Below, piece by piece: positions 35,270 through 48,140 of a stretch of 64,000 nt of DNA. The number at the start of each line of letters is the position of its first letter. The stretch's first letter is position 1. Position numbers and translations under genes: made by a program. This DNA comes from Acanthacorydalis orientalis (Eukaryota > Arthropoda > Insecta > Megaloptera > Corydalidae), in contig CM068316.1 in NCBI GenBank assembly GCA_034766995.1, forward strand, positions 22,357,090 to 22,421,089. Direction: 5' to 3'. The notes under the pieces are model-generated. The model searched no databases. It saw only the letters and a program-made list of their open reading frames with translations, and was not told the origin of the DNA.

Positions 35270-35700
35270 AACGTGGAGACAACAAAAAACACGACCGCCT
35301 ACGTAAGTCGCACTGGATGATAAATATTTTTTTTACGTTTTGTCTGCGACGGGGTGAGAGCGCGCACGTTGCCGTCGCACGACGCCCGTCGCCCGCCCAA
35401 CGCACCAGCCAGTTACAGCCGCAGCGCCTCTATCGGTCGACCGTCGCACTATACTGGTGTACGCAGTTCGTCGTCTATTTGCAAGGCCTATTTGGCCGGG
35501 CATTCACCCCGTGTTTAGGACACCGCTCCCGACATACGCAAACCGACACGGGCAGGAGCGTGTCTTGGGTTTTATTTAACGTGGTGTGTCGTGACGAACC
35601 GAAGGAATCGATCGAATTTTTCATCATTTGCCAGTGTTCGTTCGCTGCGTTTTTCTTTTCCATTTTAAATCGAAACATAAATTGAACGAGAATGGATATT
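35270..35700. promoter_or_regulatory. CpG-rich island, candidate promoter or first exon
   Basis: An abrupt rise in GC and CpG (for example GTCGCACGACGCCCGTCGCC near 35370) within AT-rich DNA. On the plus strand TACGTAAGTCG (about 35299) could be a 5' splice site at the left edge. Open frames cross the island on both strands (plus 35317-35685, 122 codons; minus 35678-35475, 67 codons, starting MFRFKMEKKNAAN), but neither has a recognisable domain, so an untranslated first exon is equally likely. This island and that at 17000-17650 are the best host-gene candidates in the window. Confidence 0.45.
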
Positions 35701-36276
35701 TTTTATCATACAATATTCAGTAATAATCATTAATAAAGTAGGATCATTAAGAGTTAAATAAAATATTGTTCGTTTTGTTCGTTTACATGTATATTTTCAC
35801 AAAATGAGTTTATACAAATTTATAATTATTTAAATTAAATTTATTAGAAACGATTTCGATGTTCAAATCAAATAACATTTTTTAATTGAAAAAATCATCA
35901 GATTCCTTATTTTTCTCTGAGTTAATGATGTATTTTTTTATATTCAATTCCATCAAATGATTTTTCTTTATGAAAAATGTTATTCTTTTAAGAAATAATT
36001 TGTTATAAAAAACAAAAATAAAATTCTATTAATTGATTAGTTAATTAGAAAAAATTGTTAGAATGAATAAAAACAGTACAAATACGAAGTAAGAACAAAT
36101 TATTGAAAAAAATAAATTTTTTTATGAGAAAAGTTATAAAATGAATAGTTAGTTTGTTAGTTACTTAATAATTCTTATTTATATATATTTAATCGTTTTT
36201 ATAATACACGAAGTGTACATGTCTATAATATATGTTGATCATATACAAAAATTTACATTTAAAATCATTAAATTAT
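35701..36276. other. AT-rich intergenic DNA, nothing recognised
   Basis: No gene or repeat seen. Confidence 0.6.
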
Positions 36277-36790
36277 TTAATTTTCAATACATAACATGAA
36301 CTTTTTTAAAAAATCAATTTCAATTAAAGAATTGTTAATTACAAAAATCTGTTGAATAAACAATCTACGAACAATAGCATTAATTTCAGCTGTGAATATT
36401 TGTTCCAATAAATTTGTTTCAGAATTAGAAGGAGCTGCACCACCTTGTTCATCTTTAGGTAAATTTTTTGTTTCGGATTTTTTGACACTCTCTTCTTTTG
36501 TTTTATGTTCTTCTTCACTTTTGGGATTTTTAGTTCTTTCGTCTACTGCATCGCTCTTTAGTTCATCTGTAAGTTCTCGTTCTATTTTCTTTCTCTGTTC
36601 CAATTTTGTTTTTACATCGTCGTTACTTTTAACGGAATGGTTTACAGAAATATGTCACTATTCATGCTCCCCGAAACTTGTCTTTCTAATTTATCCAGAT
36701 TTAATGTCTCTGTACCGTTATTCTCTTTCACAGGATTCCGTGGAAAAAGAATTCGTAGTAGAATTTTTTAAATGATCATTTTTCGGTGCA
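36277..36790 (-). pseudogene. acidic, Lys/Glu-rich reading frame with frameshifts, unknown
   Basis: I do not recognise the protein. The main open piece (about 36640-36277, minus) reads HSVKSNDDVKTKLEQRKKIE, continues through DERTKNPKSEEEHKTKEESV and ends INNSLIEIDFLKKFMLCIEN. It has no ATG of its own. Two upstream pieces in other frames (VKENNGTETLNLDKLERQVS near 36740-36680, and TAPKNDHLKNSTTNSFSTES near 36790-36730) have similar hydrophilic composition and would join through single-base shifts at about 36728 and 36645. The composition is unlike chance frames in this AT-rich DNA. It could be a decayed or retrocopied host gene, or a terminal exon. No transposon ends flank it. Confidence 0.4.
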
Positions 36791-37545
36791 GTTAAAAAAA
36801 ATTTTTTTTTGAATGAAGTTGTTTTTAAATATTAATATCTAATATTTCATTATTGTTTGTTAAATTTAATTATTAGGGATAATAAAATGAAATATAAGTT
36901 ACAATAATTGACGAATTTTGTTAAGATTAAGACAAATTAAGATTTGGAATGGAAAAAAGTTAATTTTCTTGAATCGAAGAAAATATTTTATGTCCTTCAA
37001 TTTAAATCAATATAATAATAATATCTTTACTTAAATATTATAAAATTATCCGTTGATAATTTTAAAAACTTATAAAACTTATTTTATTATACAGAAAAAA
37101 TAAAATTGTAGATTATAATTCTTGTGATAACTGATTGGTCTCATCGAATCGTAATGAAGGGGTTGAATTTTCATAACGCTTTTTTTTTTTTTGTTTATTA
37201 TTTACAATTTACAAATTTTTTTCATTTGGATACTTTATTGGGTGTTCGTATAGAAATAATTTATAAAATAAAAAAGTTTGCTGTAAAAATTATTCCATTA
37301 AAGTGTTTTAAAACACAAACATCAAATTATTTGCAATAAAATACTATGTGTATTGTAATTGTGTAAAAGTAGAAATTGTTACCTATTTTTTTAAAAAAAA
37401 TTGAAAATTAAAGTATTCACTAATACATTTGCATTTTTTTAAAAAATAATCGAGTGTTTAAAATACAATTATAATAATTAAAGATTGATATAAAATATGG
37501 TGAATACGAGTATATTTAATTTCTTTAACCAAATATTATATTTTA
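36791..37545. other. AT-rich intergenic DNA, nothing recognised
   Basis: No gene or repeat seen. Confidence 0.6.
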
Positions 37546-38104
37546 TTAGGTTGGTACGAAAATAATTACGGTTTTTGTTTTTTGAATATTAATCTTATTT
37601 TTTTTCAACGTGTTCATCGTGTTCATATTAATATCAATTTAAAGTGCAATTTTCAATCTATATTATGGTAAAATCGACTTTGGTGTTATTATTAATTTTA
37701 CTTTAAATTGGGCTATTGAATTAAAGATGGAAAAGAAACAAATAAGAATAATTTTTTGTACGAGTTCAAAATGAGTGGTGAAGTAGCAGAAACTGTTTGC
37801 AAACTAAACGATACTTTTGATGTGGGTACTGTTAAGGAACGTACGGAGCAATGGTGGTTCCAGAAATTTCGACGGGAGCCTTGAAGATGAAGAAGGTCGT
37901 GGCCGTCCTTCTTTAGTTAATAACGACCAATTGAAGGTGTTAGTTGAATTAGGACCATACATAATAAGTCGAGACCTTGCACAAAAGTTAGACATTAGTC
38001 ATAGAACAGAACTGGACTACTAAAACAGCTATAAAAATAAAAAAAGAGAAAAATGTATATGAATTTGAATGTCATGAACCGCAATTATTTTTCTACTAAT
38101 CTAA
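37546..38104 (+). mobile_element. family B mariner deletion derivative (copy B3)
   Basis: Ends TTAGGTTGGTACGAAAATAA and TTTTTCTACTAATCTAA, TA outside. MEKKQIRIIF starts at 37728. The remaining domain reads SGEVAETVCKLNDTFDVGTV, EQWWFQKF, then in another frame EDEEGRGRPSLVNNDQLKV (37875-37940) and LAQKLDISHRTELDY. A shift between the two halves breaks the frame. No catalytic domain; 559 bp. Confidence 0.88.
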
Positions 38105-40109
38105 TAGAATTCAATTTTAGAGTATATAGCGTTTTAAAAAAAGTAATTATTTGTTTTTTAATTCCACAAACGATAAAATTGTTTTTTGATCAATATAAAC
38201 CATTTATCTTCATAAACCATTAAGAAATATTTAATTTTTTATAATAATTTTTAAAATTAATATATCAAGACTATTTTTAAAAGGAAATGTAAAATAAAAC
38301 ATATATTTTGTAGTTGAATGTTATGAGTTTTAATCTATTTATAGATATTTTCTTAAGAAAGCTATTGTTTTGTTAACAAAATTAATGTTATTGCATTGTG
38401 GATTGACAGTTTAGTACGTATTGATTTTTTTTTATTAACTATGTAACGAATTTTAGACCTTGATTTATTTCTGTGAAATGAGTTTAACAACAAATGACTT
38501 GAACGTCACCTTTTTATTCAGAAGTGTTCGTTATGATAGCTATCTAAAAGATTTTAAATTAAAAAATTAATTAGTATAAATGAAATAAATACACTCTAAA
38601 ATTTCGCTAAAACGATAATGAAATTCATTTTTAGACCGTGATCGTAATTGTTTTTTTTTGTAATGGCTTTCTGTTAAAATAAAAAGTATTTTTTTATTTA
38701 ACCTTATACAAATTTAAATAATTTCAAAAAATAAATTTAACTAAAAATTATTTCATAAATGAATTTTTAAGTATGTAAAGAAAAATCACCCTTACTTTTA
38801 TTTGATCTTTTTTTGGTCAATATCTATCATAGCATGTTATTTTTTTGTAATAAAAATAGACTGAATAAAATCTTAGAATTCGTTAGAAATTATTTAATAT
38901 TTTGAAGCAGTGATTATTTTATTTTCCAAAAAAATTTAAAAATAAAATACTTTTAATCTTTTGTAGTTGAATTTTTGAATGGAAAGATATTATAACTGCT
39001 ACATTTGCTGTTTTACTACCTATTAAATCAGGAAACATGATTTTAGTAAAAAATGTTGTTTGCACAAAATTATTTTTTTTTAATATTTTATAATAGTCCG
39101 ATAAAAAATAAGTTGTATAATATTAACAATTATATATTTGTACTTTTTTCATGCTGTGATATTGTACGAAAATGTCTACAGTATCTAGCTATGGATTCCA
39201 AGTGCTCATTTTTTTAAATAATCTTGTGTTTCTTAATCGGGTTTTTTATTTCAATATACTGTTAATTTTTTCTCAATTTTAAAACAGATGACATATAGTT
39301 TATCAATTAGTTTGACTTCTATGTTATATACTATCGAAATTGAGCAAATTTTCAAATATCTACCGATTGATTAATTAATTATATTACAAAATTCAAATAT
39401 GCGTTTAGGTATTTATTATTCCTGATTTTGTGTACGTTCTATAAAGAATACAGGAATTGATTACTATATCTCGATCTCAAAAATAACATTTAAACATTTT
39501 TGTTGGTAATTTTTAAGAAAATCTTAAATACTAATACGATTTATTTCACATATTTTAATTCTATTGGATTGTATTTTTTGAGATATTTTTATTTAGTAAA
39601 TGAATAATAAAGACTACTAACTTTTTGCAACATCTTCATAAATTGTCCAATTTAAATATGTTATTTTTAGCTACTATATTTAAATTATGTAGATATTAAA
39701 AATAATGGACTCTTCCGCAAAATTTAATTTTAAAATTCGTATTTTTTAATAAATCAACAAGTTTGTATTAGAAAAAATGGCTGATCAATTGAAAAGATAG
39801 ATTTTTATTAACATGTTTTCTTTCAAATATACGTACAAATATTAGATAAGATATTGTTGAATTCTTTTAATATAAAATATAATAATTTTGATATTGAAAT
39901 ATGTTAATTCTCTATTTTGTTTTCTATATTTTCAAAAAAATGAATAACTTTTATTAGAGTGAAACTGGTAGTTATTTGGATACATCAGAAATGTAATAAA
40001 CAAAAATAGAAGTTCTAAGGACCTCTCTTATGCGTGGAAGATTGAATTTTCGATCAGTGTGTTTTTTTCGAGTCAAAGATTTTTTATTTTAGAAAAAGCG
40101 GCTAATTTA
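38105..40109. other. AT-rich intergenic DNA, nothing recognised
   Basis: Two kilobases of AT-rich sequence without recognisable genes, elements or microsatellites. Confidence 0.6.
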
Positions 40110-40688
40110 TTAGATTGGTAGGAAAATAATTGCGGTTTTTGTTTTTTTCTTTCAATTCTACCTTATTTTTTCAATGAAAGTGTCATTTCATCATGATCAA
40201 GTTATATCATTTTAAAGTGCCTTTTTCGGTTTGTATTTTGGTATCATTGAATTTGGTTTTATTATTAATTTTGCTTCAAATTGGATGACTGAATTAAAGA
40301 CGGAAAAGAAGCAAATAAAAGATTTTTTTTTTGTATAATTTCAAAACCGGTGGCAAAGCAGCAGAAACTGCTCGTAAAATAAACGATGCTTTTGGTGTGG
40401 ATACTGTTAAAGAACATACGGCGCAATGGTGGTTCTAAAAATTTCGTGCTCTCGACAAGGATCCTGAAGATGAAGAAGAGCGCGGCCGTTCTTCTTTCGT
40501 TTATTACGAACAACTGAAGGTGTTAGTTGAATCAAAACCACGCAATGAAATTCGAGAGCTTGCACTAAAGATAGGCGCTAGTCATCCAACAGTTCTATAC
40601 CAGTTAAAACGGCTAGGAAAATAAAAAAAGAGAAAAATGTATATGAATTTGAAGGTCATAAACTGCAATTATTTTTCTACCAACCTAA
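40110..40688 (+). mobile_element. family B mariner deletion derivative (copy B4)
   Basis: Ends TTAGATTGGTAGGAAAATAA and TTTTTCTACCAACCTAA. The N-terminal transposase domain lies at about 40300-40620 with QWWF, EDEERGRSS and IRELALKIGASHPTVLYQL, interrupted by shifts. It joins the 3' end at the same internal junction as other B copies. 579 bp. Confidence 0.88.
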
Positions 40689-41084
40689 TATACACACAAT
40701 GTACTCAATTCGATAGTATTCTAAATAATTCAATTATTACATTCGTTTTTTAAAGAAATTGAATGCCAGCTAAATTATATAACTTACGAATTTGCAGATA
40801 ATTAAATAATATAGTCGTCTATAGCAGAAAACCGGTAATCAATCCTTAGTTTCATTGATGAAGACATTAGGCGTCTCATGCAGTAAAAAGAAGTAATTGA
40901 TTATTATTTTAAATAATAATTTTAACTTTAAATAATAGTTTTATATTATATTAGTTGACAGACATGTTTTCGAATTTATGTTGAATTTTAAATTTTTGTT
41001 CCGTTTCATCTCGCCCTTTATTGTAAAGTTTTTTCTATAATCTGAATCCTACTTGACTTAAGGAGGATTATCAAGATTATACTG

Positions 41085-41132
<48 letters not shown>

Positions 41133-42344
41133 CATGCAGATAGGTAGATATGAAAATAGATATATAATTTTTATTTTAATCGTGCGTCTGCTATCATTCT
41201 AAAAACAGATTGTGCTCAATTAATTTTCATCATTCTATGAGTTATATTCATTTTTGTCAAAAACAGCAATTCTCTATAACAGTTGAGCTTGTTGCAGATG
41301 CATTGCAGCCAGTACGCAAATCTAGATAATCCTATATTTCGACACTGACAATTTGTATTACTGCTTCAGACAGTCACGGTTCTTGACCTCCGGTGACGAT
41401 TCTGAATGACATTTTTCGACTGTCAACTCAACGTTATACTTCAAAACTTCATTATAGTTTTGCTTTCCAGTTTTTATGAAAATCTTCTATTTTTAAGCCA
41501 TTAGTTTTCTTAAAGAGTTATACAAATGTGATAAATATAAAGTTTAATATAGGGATTTGGGTTTTATACTAAAATTTTAATTCGGATTTGATGCAATGTC
41601 TTTTTTGTTTAGGATAGATTATCATGATGATTAATTAGAGTTTCATGAATAGATAAACTGGTAATTAACTCCAAATAGATTTTTTTATATTATTAATATA
41701 CATTTAGATGAATCACATATTTTTTTTTGTTTACCCATTTAACTTATAACATTAAAAATTAAGATCATAGTAGATTTATGAAAGGTAATGAGAATACTTT
41801 TGATTTTATTTGAAAATATTAATTGTGCAATTTTGTTAAAAAGCATTTTTACTTGTAAATTATATAATAACTTTTCGAAACATTAGAAAATCTTTCAATT
41901 TTTGTTTTCATTAATAATCTTTTTTGAAGTCTTTAGATAATATAACTATTCTGAAATATTATTCTCCACTTTTTAAATATTCACATTGTTTACATTCACA
42001 ATGATTCAATACTATTATTTTCATTTTATTGAAAATTATTAAGAAAACATTAATATGATTTATTTAAAATGTTTTTATTTTATTTCTCTTAATGCGTAGA
42101 AGAGCAAAAAAATTAATGAAAAGTGTAGAAAGAAAAATATATTGAAACTATTTTTTTTGAAGTGACTAAAAATGCGTAGACAATTTTAATCTTTACGAAT
42201 TATTCCTTATAAATAAAATAATAATTATATAAAAAAATAAACTTCGATGACATATTTTTTGTTTCAGACATGGAATGAGATTTTGTCAATAATTTAAAAT
42301 ATAATTGGTTAAGATTCTTTTTATATATTGATTCGAAAAAATCA

Positions 42345-42417
<73 letters not shown>

Positions 42418-42522
42418 GTATCAAGAGAACAAAAAGCATTATAGAGGTGAACTTTGTAATTATTTGGAAGTTTAAACTATTGTTGTTAATTATGTTTTCC
42501 TGTCCAGAGAAACATAAACGCA

Positions 42523-42589
<67 letters not shown>

Positions 42590-43130
42590 TTATATATTAT
42601 ACATATATAACAAATTCTCTGTACAGATGAAGGTATCATTTTGTAAATGATATTTTTGTTAGAAAATTATTGATCCAATTTCTGAAATTTTACATAATCA
42701 CATCACAAACCTGCTTTTTTTTTGGTAAAGTAGGTTTGATGTAAGTCTAAATCCTTAACTTAATGTATACCGGATTATTATAAATATTTAATTTAATTTG
42801 CTATTATTTAAATACAGTATTACAAAAAAGATTAAAAATTGTATTTTTACCTTTTTCATTGCCTCTATTTATTGTTCGTGAGGATTTTGCAAATAGATAG
42901 TGTTGAAACTATTGGAAGGATTTTATAGAGCCAATTCCATTTCTAGCGTATAAAGTCCAAATTTTTAATTCTAGGATTTAGCATTTTTTTGCATGAGAAA
43001 AAGTAGTGAAGATTGGCTGAATTATACATTCACAGTAAGTTTGAAAAAGAAAAAAATGGATTTATTCTATTATTAGGAATGTAAAATGTAGTTGTAGAAA
43101 AAAATTGCTGCGTCAACAAGTCAATTAATA
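40689..43130. other. AT-rich intergenic DNA with microsatellites
   Basis: TA tracts at 41088-41130, 42347-42415 and 42527-42597; the last two are 110 bp apart. No gene recognised. Confidence 0.6.
42347..42597. repeat. paired (TA)n microsatellites
   Basis: Two TA tracts of about 70 bp (42347-42415 and 42527-42597) separated by 110 bp of unique sequence. Confidence 0.95.
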
Positions 43131-43642
43131 TTAAATTGGTTTGAAAATAATTGAGGTTTTTGTTTTTTGAAATCTAATGTTATTTTTTTCAATGAAAGTG
43201 TCATTTTATCGTGCACATGTTAATATCATTTTAAAGTGCATTTTTCTATTTGTATTTTCGTAATATCGACTTTGGTTTTATTATTAACTTTGCCTCAAGC
43301 TGTGCTATTGAATTAAAATAGAAAAAAGTAAATAAGAGATTTTTTTTGTATGAGTTCAAAACGGATAGTAAAGCAGTAAAAACTGCTTGTAAACTAAACG
43401 ATGCTTTCGGTGTGGTTACTGTTAAGGAACATACGGTGCAAGGGTAGTTCCAAAAATTTTGTGCTGGACACGAGAGTATTGAAAATGAAAAAGATAGATG
43501 GTGCCCTTCTTTAGTTCATAAGGACCAACTGAAGGCATAAGTTGAATCAAAACCACGCACAACAATTCGAAAACTTGCACAAAAATCTAGTGTTATTCAC
43601 TTAACAGTTCTGGACCACTTAAAACAACTAGAAAAATTAAAA

Positions 43643-43685
<43 letters not shown>

Positions 43686-43748
43686 TATATATATATATAT
43701 ATACGAATTTGAAGTTGATAAACCACAATTATTTTTCTACCAACCTAA
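43131..43748 (+). mobile_element. family B mariner deletion derivative (copy B5) with TA expansion
   Basis: Ends TTAAATTGGTTTGAAAATAA and TTTTTCTACCAACCTAA. The N-terminal transposase relic is at about 43320-43640, with stops. The TATATGAATTTGAAG motif found near the 3' end of other B copies is replaced here by a (TA)n tract at 43646-43701, which suggests expansion of the short TATAT already present. Confidence 0.85.
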
Positions 43749-43772
43749 CCATTGTATTCATTATAATTCTAA

Positions 43773-44418
43773 CCCTTTGAAGGCGGGCGTGGATTTAGGA
43801 ATCCATTGATGTTTTGTAAAGAAATTATGGTCTCAGAGCGCTATCTTTTGGATGATATATTTAAAGGTTACTAACCTGTTTCTAATTAGGACAAAATTAT
43901 AACCATTTCTTTCATTAAAAAAAATTATGGTCGCACAAAAATCAGAAAAATCACTGTTATTTTATTTGAAAACCTAAAAATTGTAAATTTGAGAATTGGG
44001 TTGAATAATATTTTTTTTCAAAAGCACATCACTGGAAAAAAGCGTATAGAAACTTTCTAAACTATGTTCAGGTACAAGATGTGACCGATGTGAAACCATT
44101 TTGTGCACACTTGATTATTTCAAAATTTTTCACACACAACAGAAATGTTGTTTCTTCAAATTTTCAATTGTAATCATTTTTTTCGCTTCCAATTATATGT
44201 TTCCAATCGAGAGATTTATGTTTTCCCGAATATTATCAACGCTTTCCCACAATATATCAGATAGATGTGAAATTTCTAATAGATAAGCTAACATATTTTT
44301 TCTTGTAAAAGACAAATTTGAAATTTTTATTTTGTTTACGATAAAAAAATGTCCAGTTAATAGACAAATATTTATTAAAATTTTTTAACATCCTTTCCTC
44401 CTCCTCGGCAGCAAAGAG
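43773..44418. mobile_element. piggyBac-type MITE
   Basis: Left end CCCTTTGAAGGCGGGCG, preceded by CTAA (decayed TTAA), and right end, complement CTCTTTGCTGCCGAGG, followed by TTAA (44419-44422). CCCTTTG-type ends at TTAA are a piggyBac hallmark. The 646-bp interior has no recognisable coding sequence. It begins 25 bp after copy B5. Confidence 0.65.
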
Positions 44419-44484
44419 TTAATTAAAATAATAAAATTAAGCATTTTATATCACAGTGGAGCGACAAATGATTTTAGTATTTGC

Positions 44485-44551
44485 TTTGTAAAATTGCTAA
44501 TGCATTTTTACAAAGCATTAGCAATTGTAAAATTGCTAATGCTTTGTAAAA
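44485..44551. repeat. perfect 21-bp inverted repeat plus third copy
   Basis: TTTTACAAAGCATTAGCAAT (from 44506) plus one T forms a perfect 21-bp arm with 44531-44551; the loop is GTAA. A third, direct copy of most of the right arm (TTTGTAAAATTGCTAATGC) lies at 44485-44503. Confidence 0.9.
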
Positions 44552-44994
44552 TTTTATAATGGCTGATTTTAAATCTTCTAACTATTTAAAGTGTCTTCAG
44601 TTACTCAGAAAATTCACTAGGTTATTATTAATAGCTATATGATATAGCTATATGATAGTCTTGTCTGATTGATTATAATGAACTGATCAGGTACATTTTA
44701 TAAAAAAAATAAATTTAAAAATGACATTTTGGTATTGTTTACGAATATTTAAATGTTAATATCAATTTTTTTCAGATTTTAAATAATAATAAGTTATGTT
44801 GATATCGTTACTGTTTTATTTTTTTTTGTATTTTTAAACGGTTCTGTTTTGCACCTATTTTTTTTGTACTGATTAGTACTCATTATTTAATAGAATTTTA
44901 ATAAAAGTACACTAAAATTAGTTAATAATAAATGTTTTTAGTTCGAAAATTTATATTACTTCAAAATACAGAACATCCATATTATCGAGAGAGT

Positions 44995-45086
<92 letters not shown>

Positions 45087-45896
45087 TATATATATATATA
45101 GTCTTTTTTATATTTTGTAATTAGAATACATTTATTGTAATTAAAAAGCAGATGGAATTCAATTTATAATTTATATTAATAGTACATCACATGTACATTT
45201 CACAATTTTCAATTATTTTTATAAGAATATTTTGGATATATAAAGTAGATTTAAATAATGTTTTTTCCTTAAAAGTAAATAGTTTTCTTAAAAAAATAAA
45301 TAAATACTTCAATATAAAAAGAATAAACAATCTAAATGCTCATTTTTTCTTAATTGTAAAGACTGTAATTATTATTATAACTTTTATATAAGTCTAACAA
45401 ATAATTTGTAGAATTATTTACATATAACATATACAAGGGTGATTTATATACAAAACAGCTCATGAAATACATGTTTTGTTAGGTATGTTAATTATTTAAT
45501 AGTTCATAATATTGATACAATTGTATTTTTTGTCAATTTGAAAATGAACATTAGAAAAAGGAAAGGTAACCACAAATTATTCTTTTTTTCATGAATAATT
45601 TAATAAATATATTTTAAAAAACAATGTATTTATAATTATTTATTGTATTAAAATATTGATTTTTTTTTCGTAACATTTTATAATCATAATAATTTAAAAC
45701 AAACACAACATTTAAATATCAATGATGCTTAATTTATAGTGAATCACTTCATTAATTCATAAAGTTCTTAAAACTAGTCTTTTAGTGCAGGAAGTAAATT
45801 ATTTTGTAAGTTATGAAACAGTTATGTGAACTTTCGACAGAAGCTTATATGAATTCTATAGGGAATTTAACGATATAAGTTTGTTCTGAGGTGGTG

Positions 45897-45945
<49 letters not shown>

Positions 45946-47867
45946 TTATATATATATATATATATATCTACTTATATTTTACATATAGTATATGAATATG
46001 TTTATGTACAGGTTGTCTTACAGGAAAGCATTCAGATAAATAACTACTTGAATATTGGTTGGTAGAAAATTAAGAACTTGTCTCTAATGAGACAAAAAAT
46101 AAGATAGGGACCCTTTTATTGAATATTTTTCATTTAATTGATTTAAGAATATTTTAAGGATCGAAATATGTTCAGTGTATGTAATTATTTTGTTAATGAA
46201 ATTTATCCTGTGCTCAAAAACATTACATGTTACTTGGAAATGACGTTTTTACAACATAAAATAAGTATTTAAAGTGAGACATGAAATATAAATTGCCGGT
46301 TATGTCTGAATTCATATGCATAAAAAAACTAATCAAAAACAAAATGCATACAATTTATTCACAATATAGTTTTGGAATTGTGTATTCCGATTTATTTTCA
46401 TAAATGAACTCCCACAAAACACACGTTTTGGTTTGTAAAGAAAGTAAAATGTTCTGGAAATATAATTGATTATTGATTGGATTTCTTGAAGTATTCCATT
46501 ATAATTTTTGATAAATATGTTTGATAACAGAAAAATTGTTTTTATGTTTCATTTACACATATGAAACATAAAAATTATAATTTAGTATTTATTTATTTTG
46601 TAATGAAAAAAATGATTTAGTTCTATTTAAATTTCTTACGAAAATTTGAGTAGGTTATATATATATGTATATATACATGCGTGTGTGTGTATGCGTGTGG
46701 GTGTGTATGGGCTTTCTGTCGATATTATTGCAAAATTATACTAATTACGAAATAGCAAAATTTTTTATGTTATACTGATTATTGTTGAATTTAAGCTTAT
46801 ATTAGCGTATTATGAATATAAAACCATTTTTAATGTACAGAAAAAGTAATCATAGAATAGATTAACAGTAAAATTGTATCCTAGTGATTGTACTATCTAA
46901 TGATGGGATGTGTCAAGTGTTATTCTTACAGCTGATTGTTCATATACTTTGCTATTAAAATTATCTCATCAAAAGTAAATGATCGCAAGAGATTTGTTTT
47001 TCTAAATACAATTATTAAATCAAAATCCATTAAAGGTGTAAATGAACGACCATCAAGAAAAACCAACTACGGATTCCAAAAAGTAATGTTCTTTATTATT
47101 AAAAGTGATTTGACGTCAATTGTTTTTAATAAAATAAACAGACTTTATTTACCTGTAGTGCTAAAAACCAATAAAGTTTTCATAAAATGGAATTGAATTA
47201 AGAACGTTTATATATTAAAAGTAAACCTAGAAGTAGACGAGTTTTTACAGTAGCCGACATTTATGCTGAAAACTAAAGTCAGCATGTCTTTGAGAATTCA
47301 ATAATTCATTAATTATCTTTGGTATTTGTGGCCAGGTATAGAGAAAAAGGAGAAATTAGTATGATTTTTAGTACATATTTGGATATTATATATCGAATGA
47401 CAAGTTTAAATTTTCAGAGTCTAAGAATATACAATGAATTAAGAGGCGAAAATTTAAATCCAATTTTGTAGTATTATTGAGATTAGAAATAAATTTAAAC
47501 CTCATATGACGAGAAATAAAATTATTTTTTTATGAAATTATAAGACACAAAAAATAATTGAATGTTTACACTTAAACAATAATTAAACAACTCAACTTCT
47601 CATGCCATGAGTGTTCATATAATGACTAAAAAAAATTCTTACTCTTATTAATCTTATTATTTTTCTAAATGAAAACGTAATAAAAAACGGTAACTATATT
47701 TTGTATAAAAAGGTAAGAAAAAATATTGTATTCTTCATACTTTTTATGGAAAATTGTTTATAGAAAAGATATTAAAAGTATTAACAGAAGAAAAACAGAA
47801 TTTTTAATCTATAGATTTTAATGCCTCTCTATATCTATTTATACATCTTTCTCTCCCTGTTTTTTGT
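44552..47867. other. AT-rich intergenic DNA with microsatellites
   Basis: Repeats: (TA)n at 45001-45105 and 45899-45967, and TA/TG at 46656-46710. An 86-codon frame at 46936-47196 with NERPSRKTNYGFQK is not recognised and not supported as a gene. Confidence 0.55.
45001..45105. repeat. (TA)n microsatellite
   Basis: About 100 bp of TA with one TG and one TAATTA interruption. Confidence 0.95.
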
Positions 47868-48140
47868 TCAGGAACCTACAGTGTAATGGTTGTTCTAAAA
47901 ATTTCGTACTGGGGATGAGAGTCTTGAATATGAAAAAAGTCGCGGGGGTTCTTCTTCAGTTCATAACGACAAATTGAAGACGATAGTTGAATCAGAATTA
48001 CGCACAACAATTCGAGACCTTGCACAAAAATTAGACGTTAGTCATCCGACAGTGCAGAACCACTTAAAACAGCTAAGAAAATCCAAAAAGCAATAATGTA
48101 TATGAATTTCAAGGTCATAAATATATTTTTACCAACCTAA
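47868..48140 (+). mobile_element. family B mariner fragment (copy B6), 5' part missing
   Basis: Starts inside the family at GGAACCTACAGTGTAATGGT and runs through EYEKSRGGSSSVHNDKLKTI and RDLAQKLDVSHPTVQNHLKQ to the end ACCAACCTAA. The second helix-turn-helix is well preserved. The first helix-turn-helix and 5' terminus are lost. Confidence 0.82.

Noticed and set aside
46936..47196. 86-codon frame containing NERPSRKTNYGFQK
   Set aside because: No homology recognised, no splice or promoter context, and AT-driven amino acid composition.
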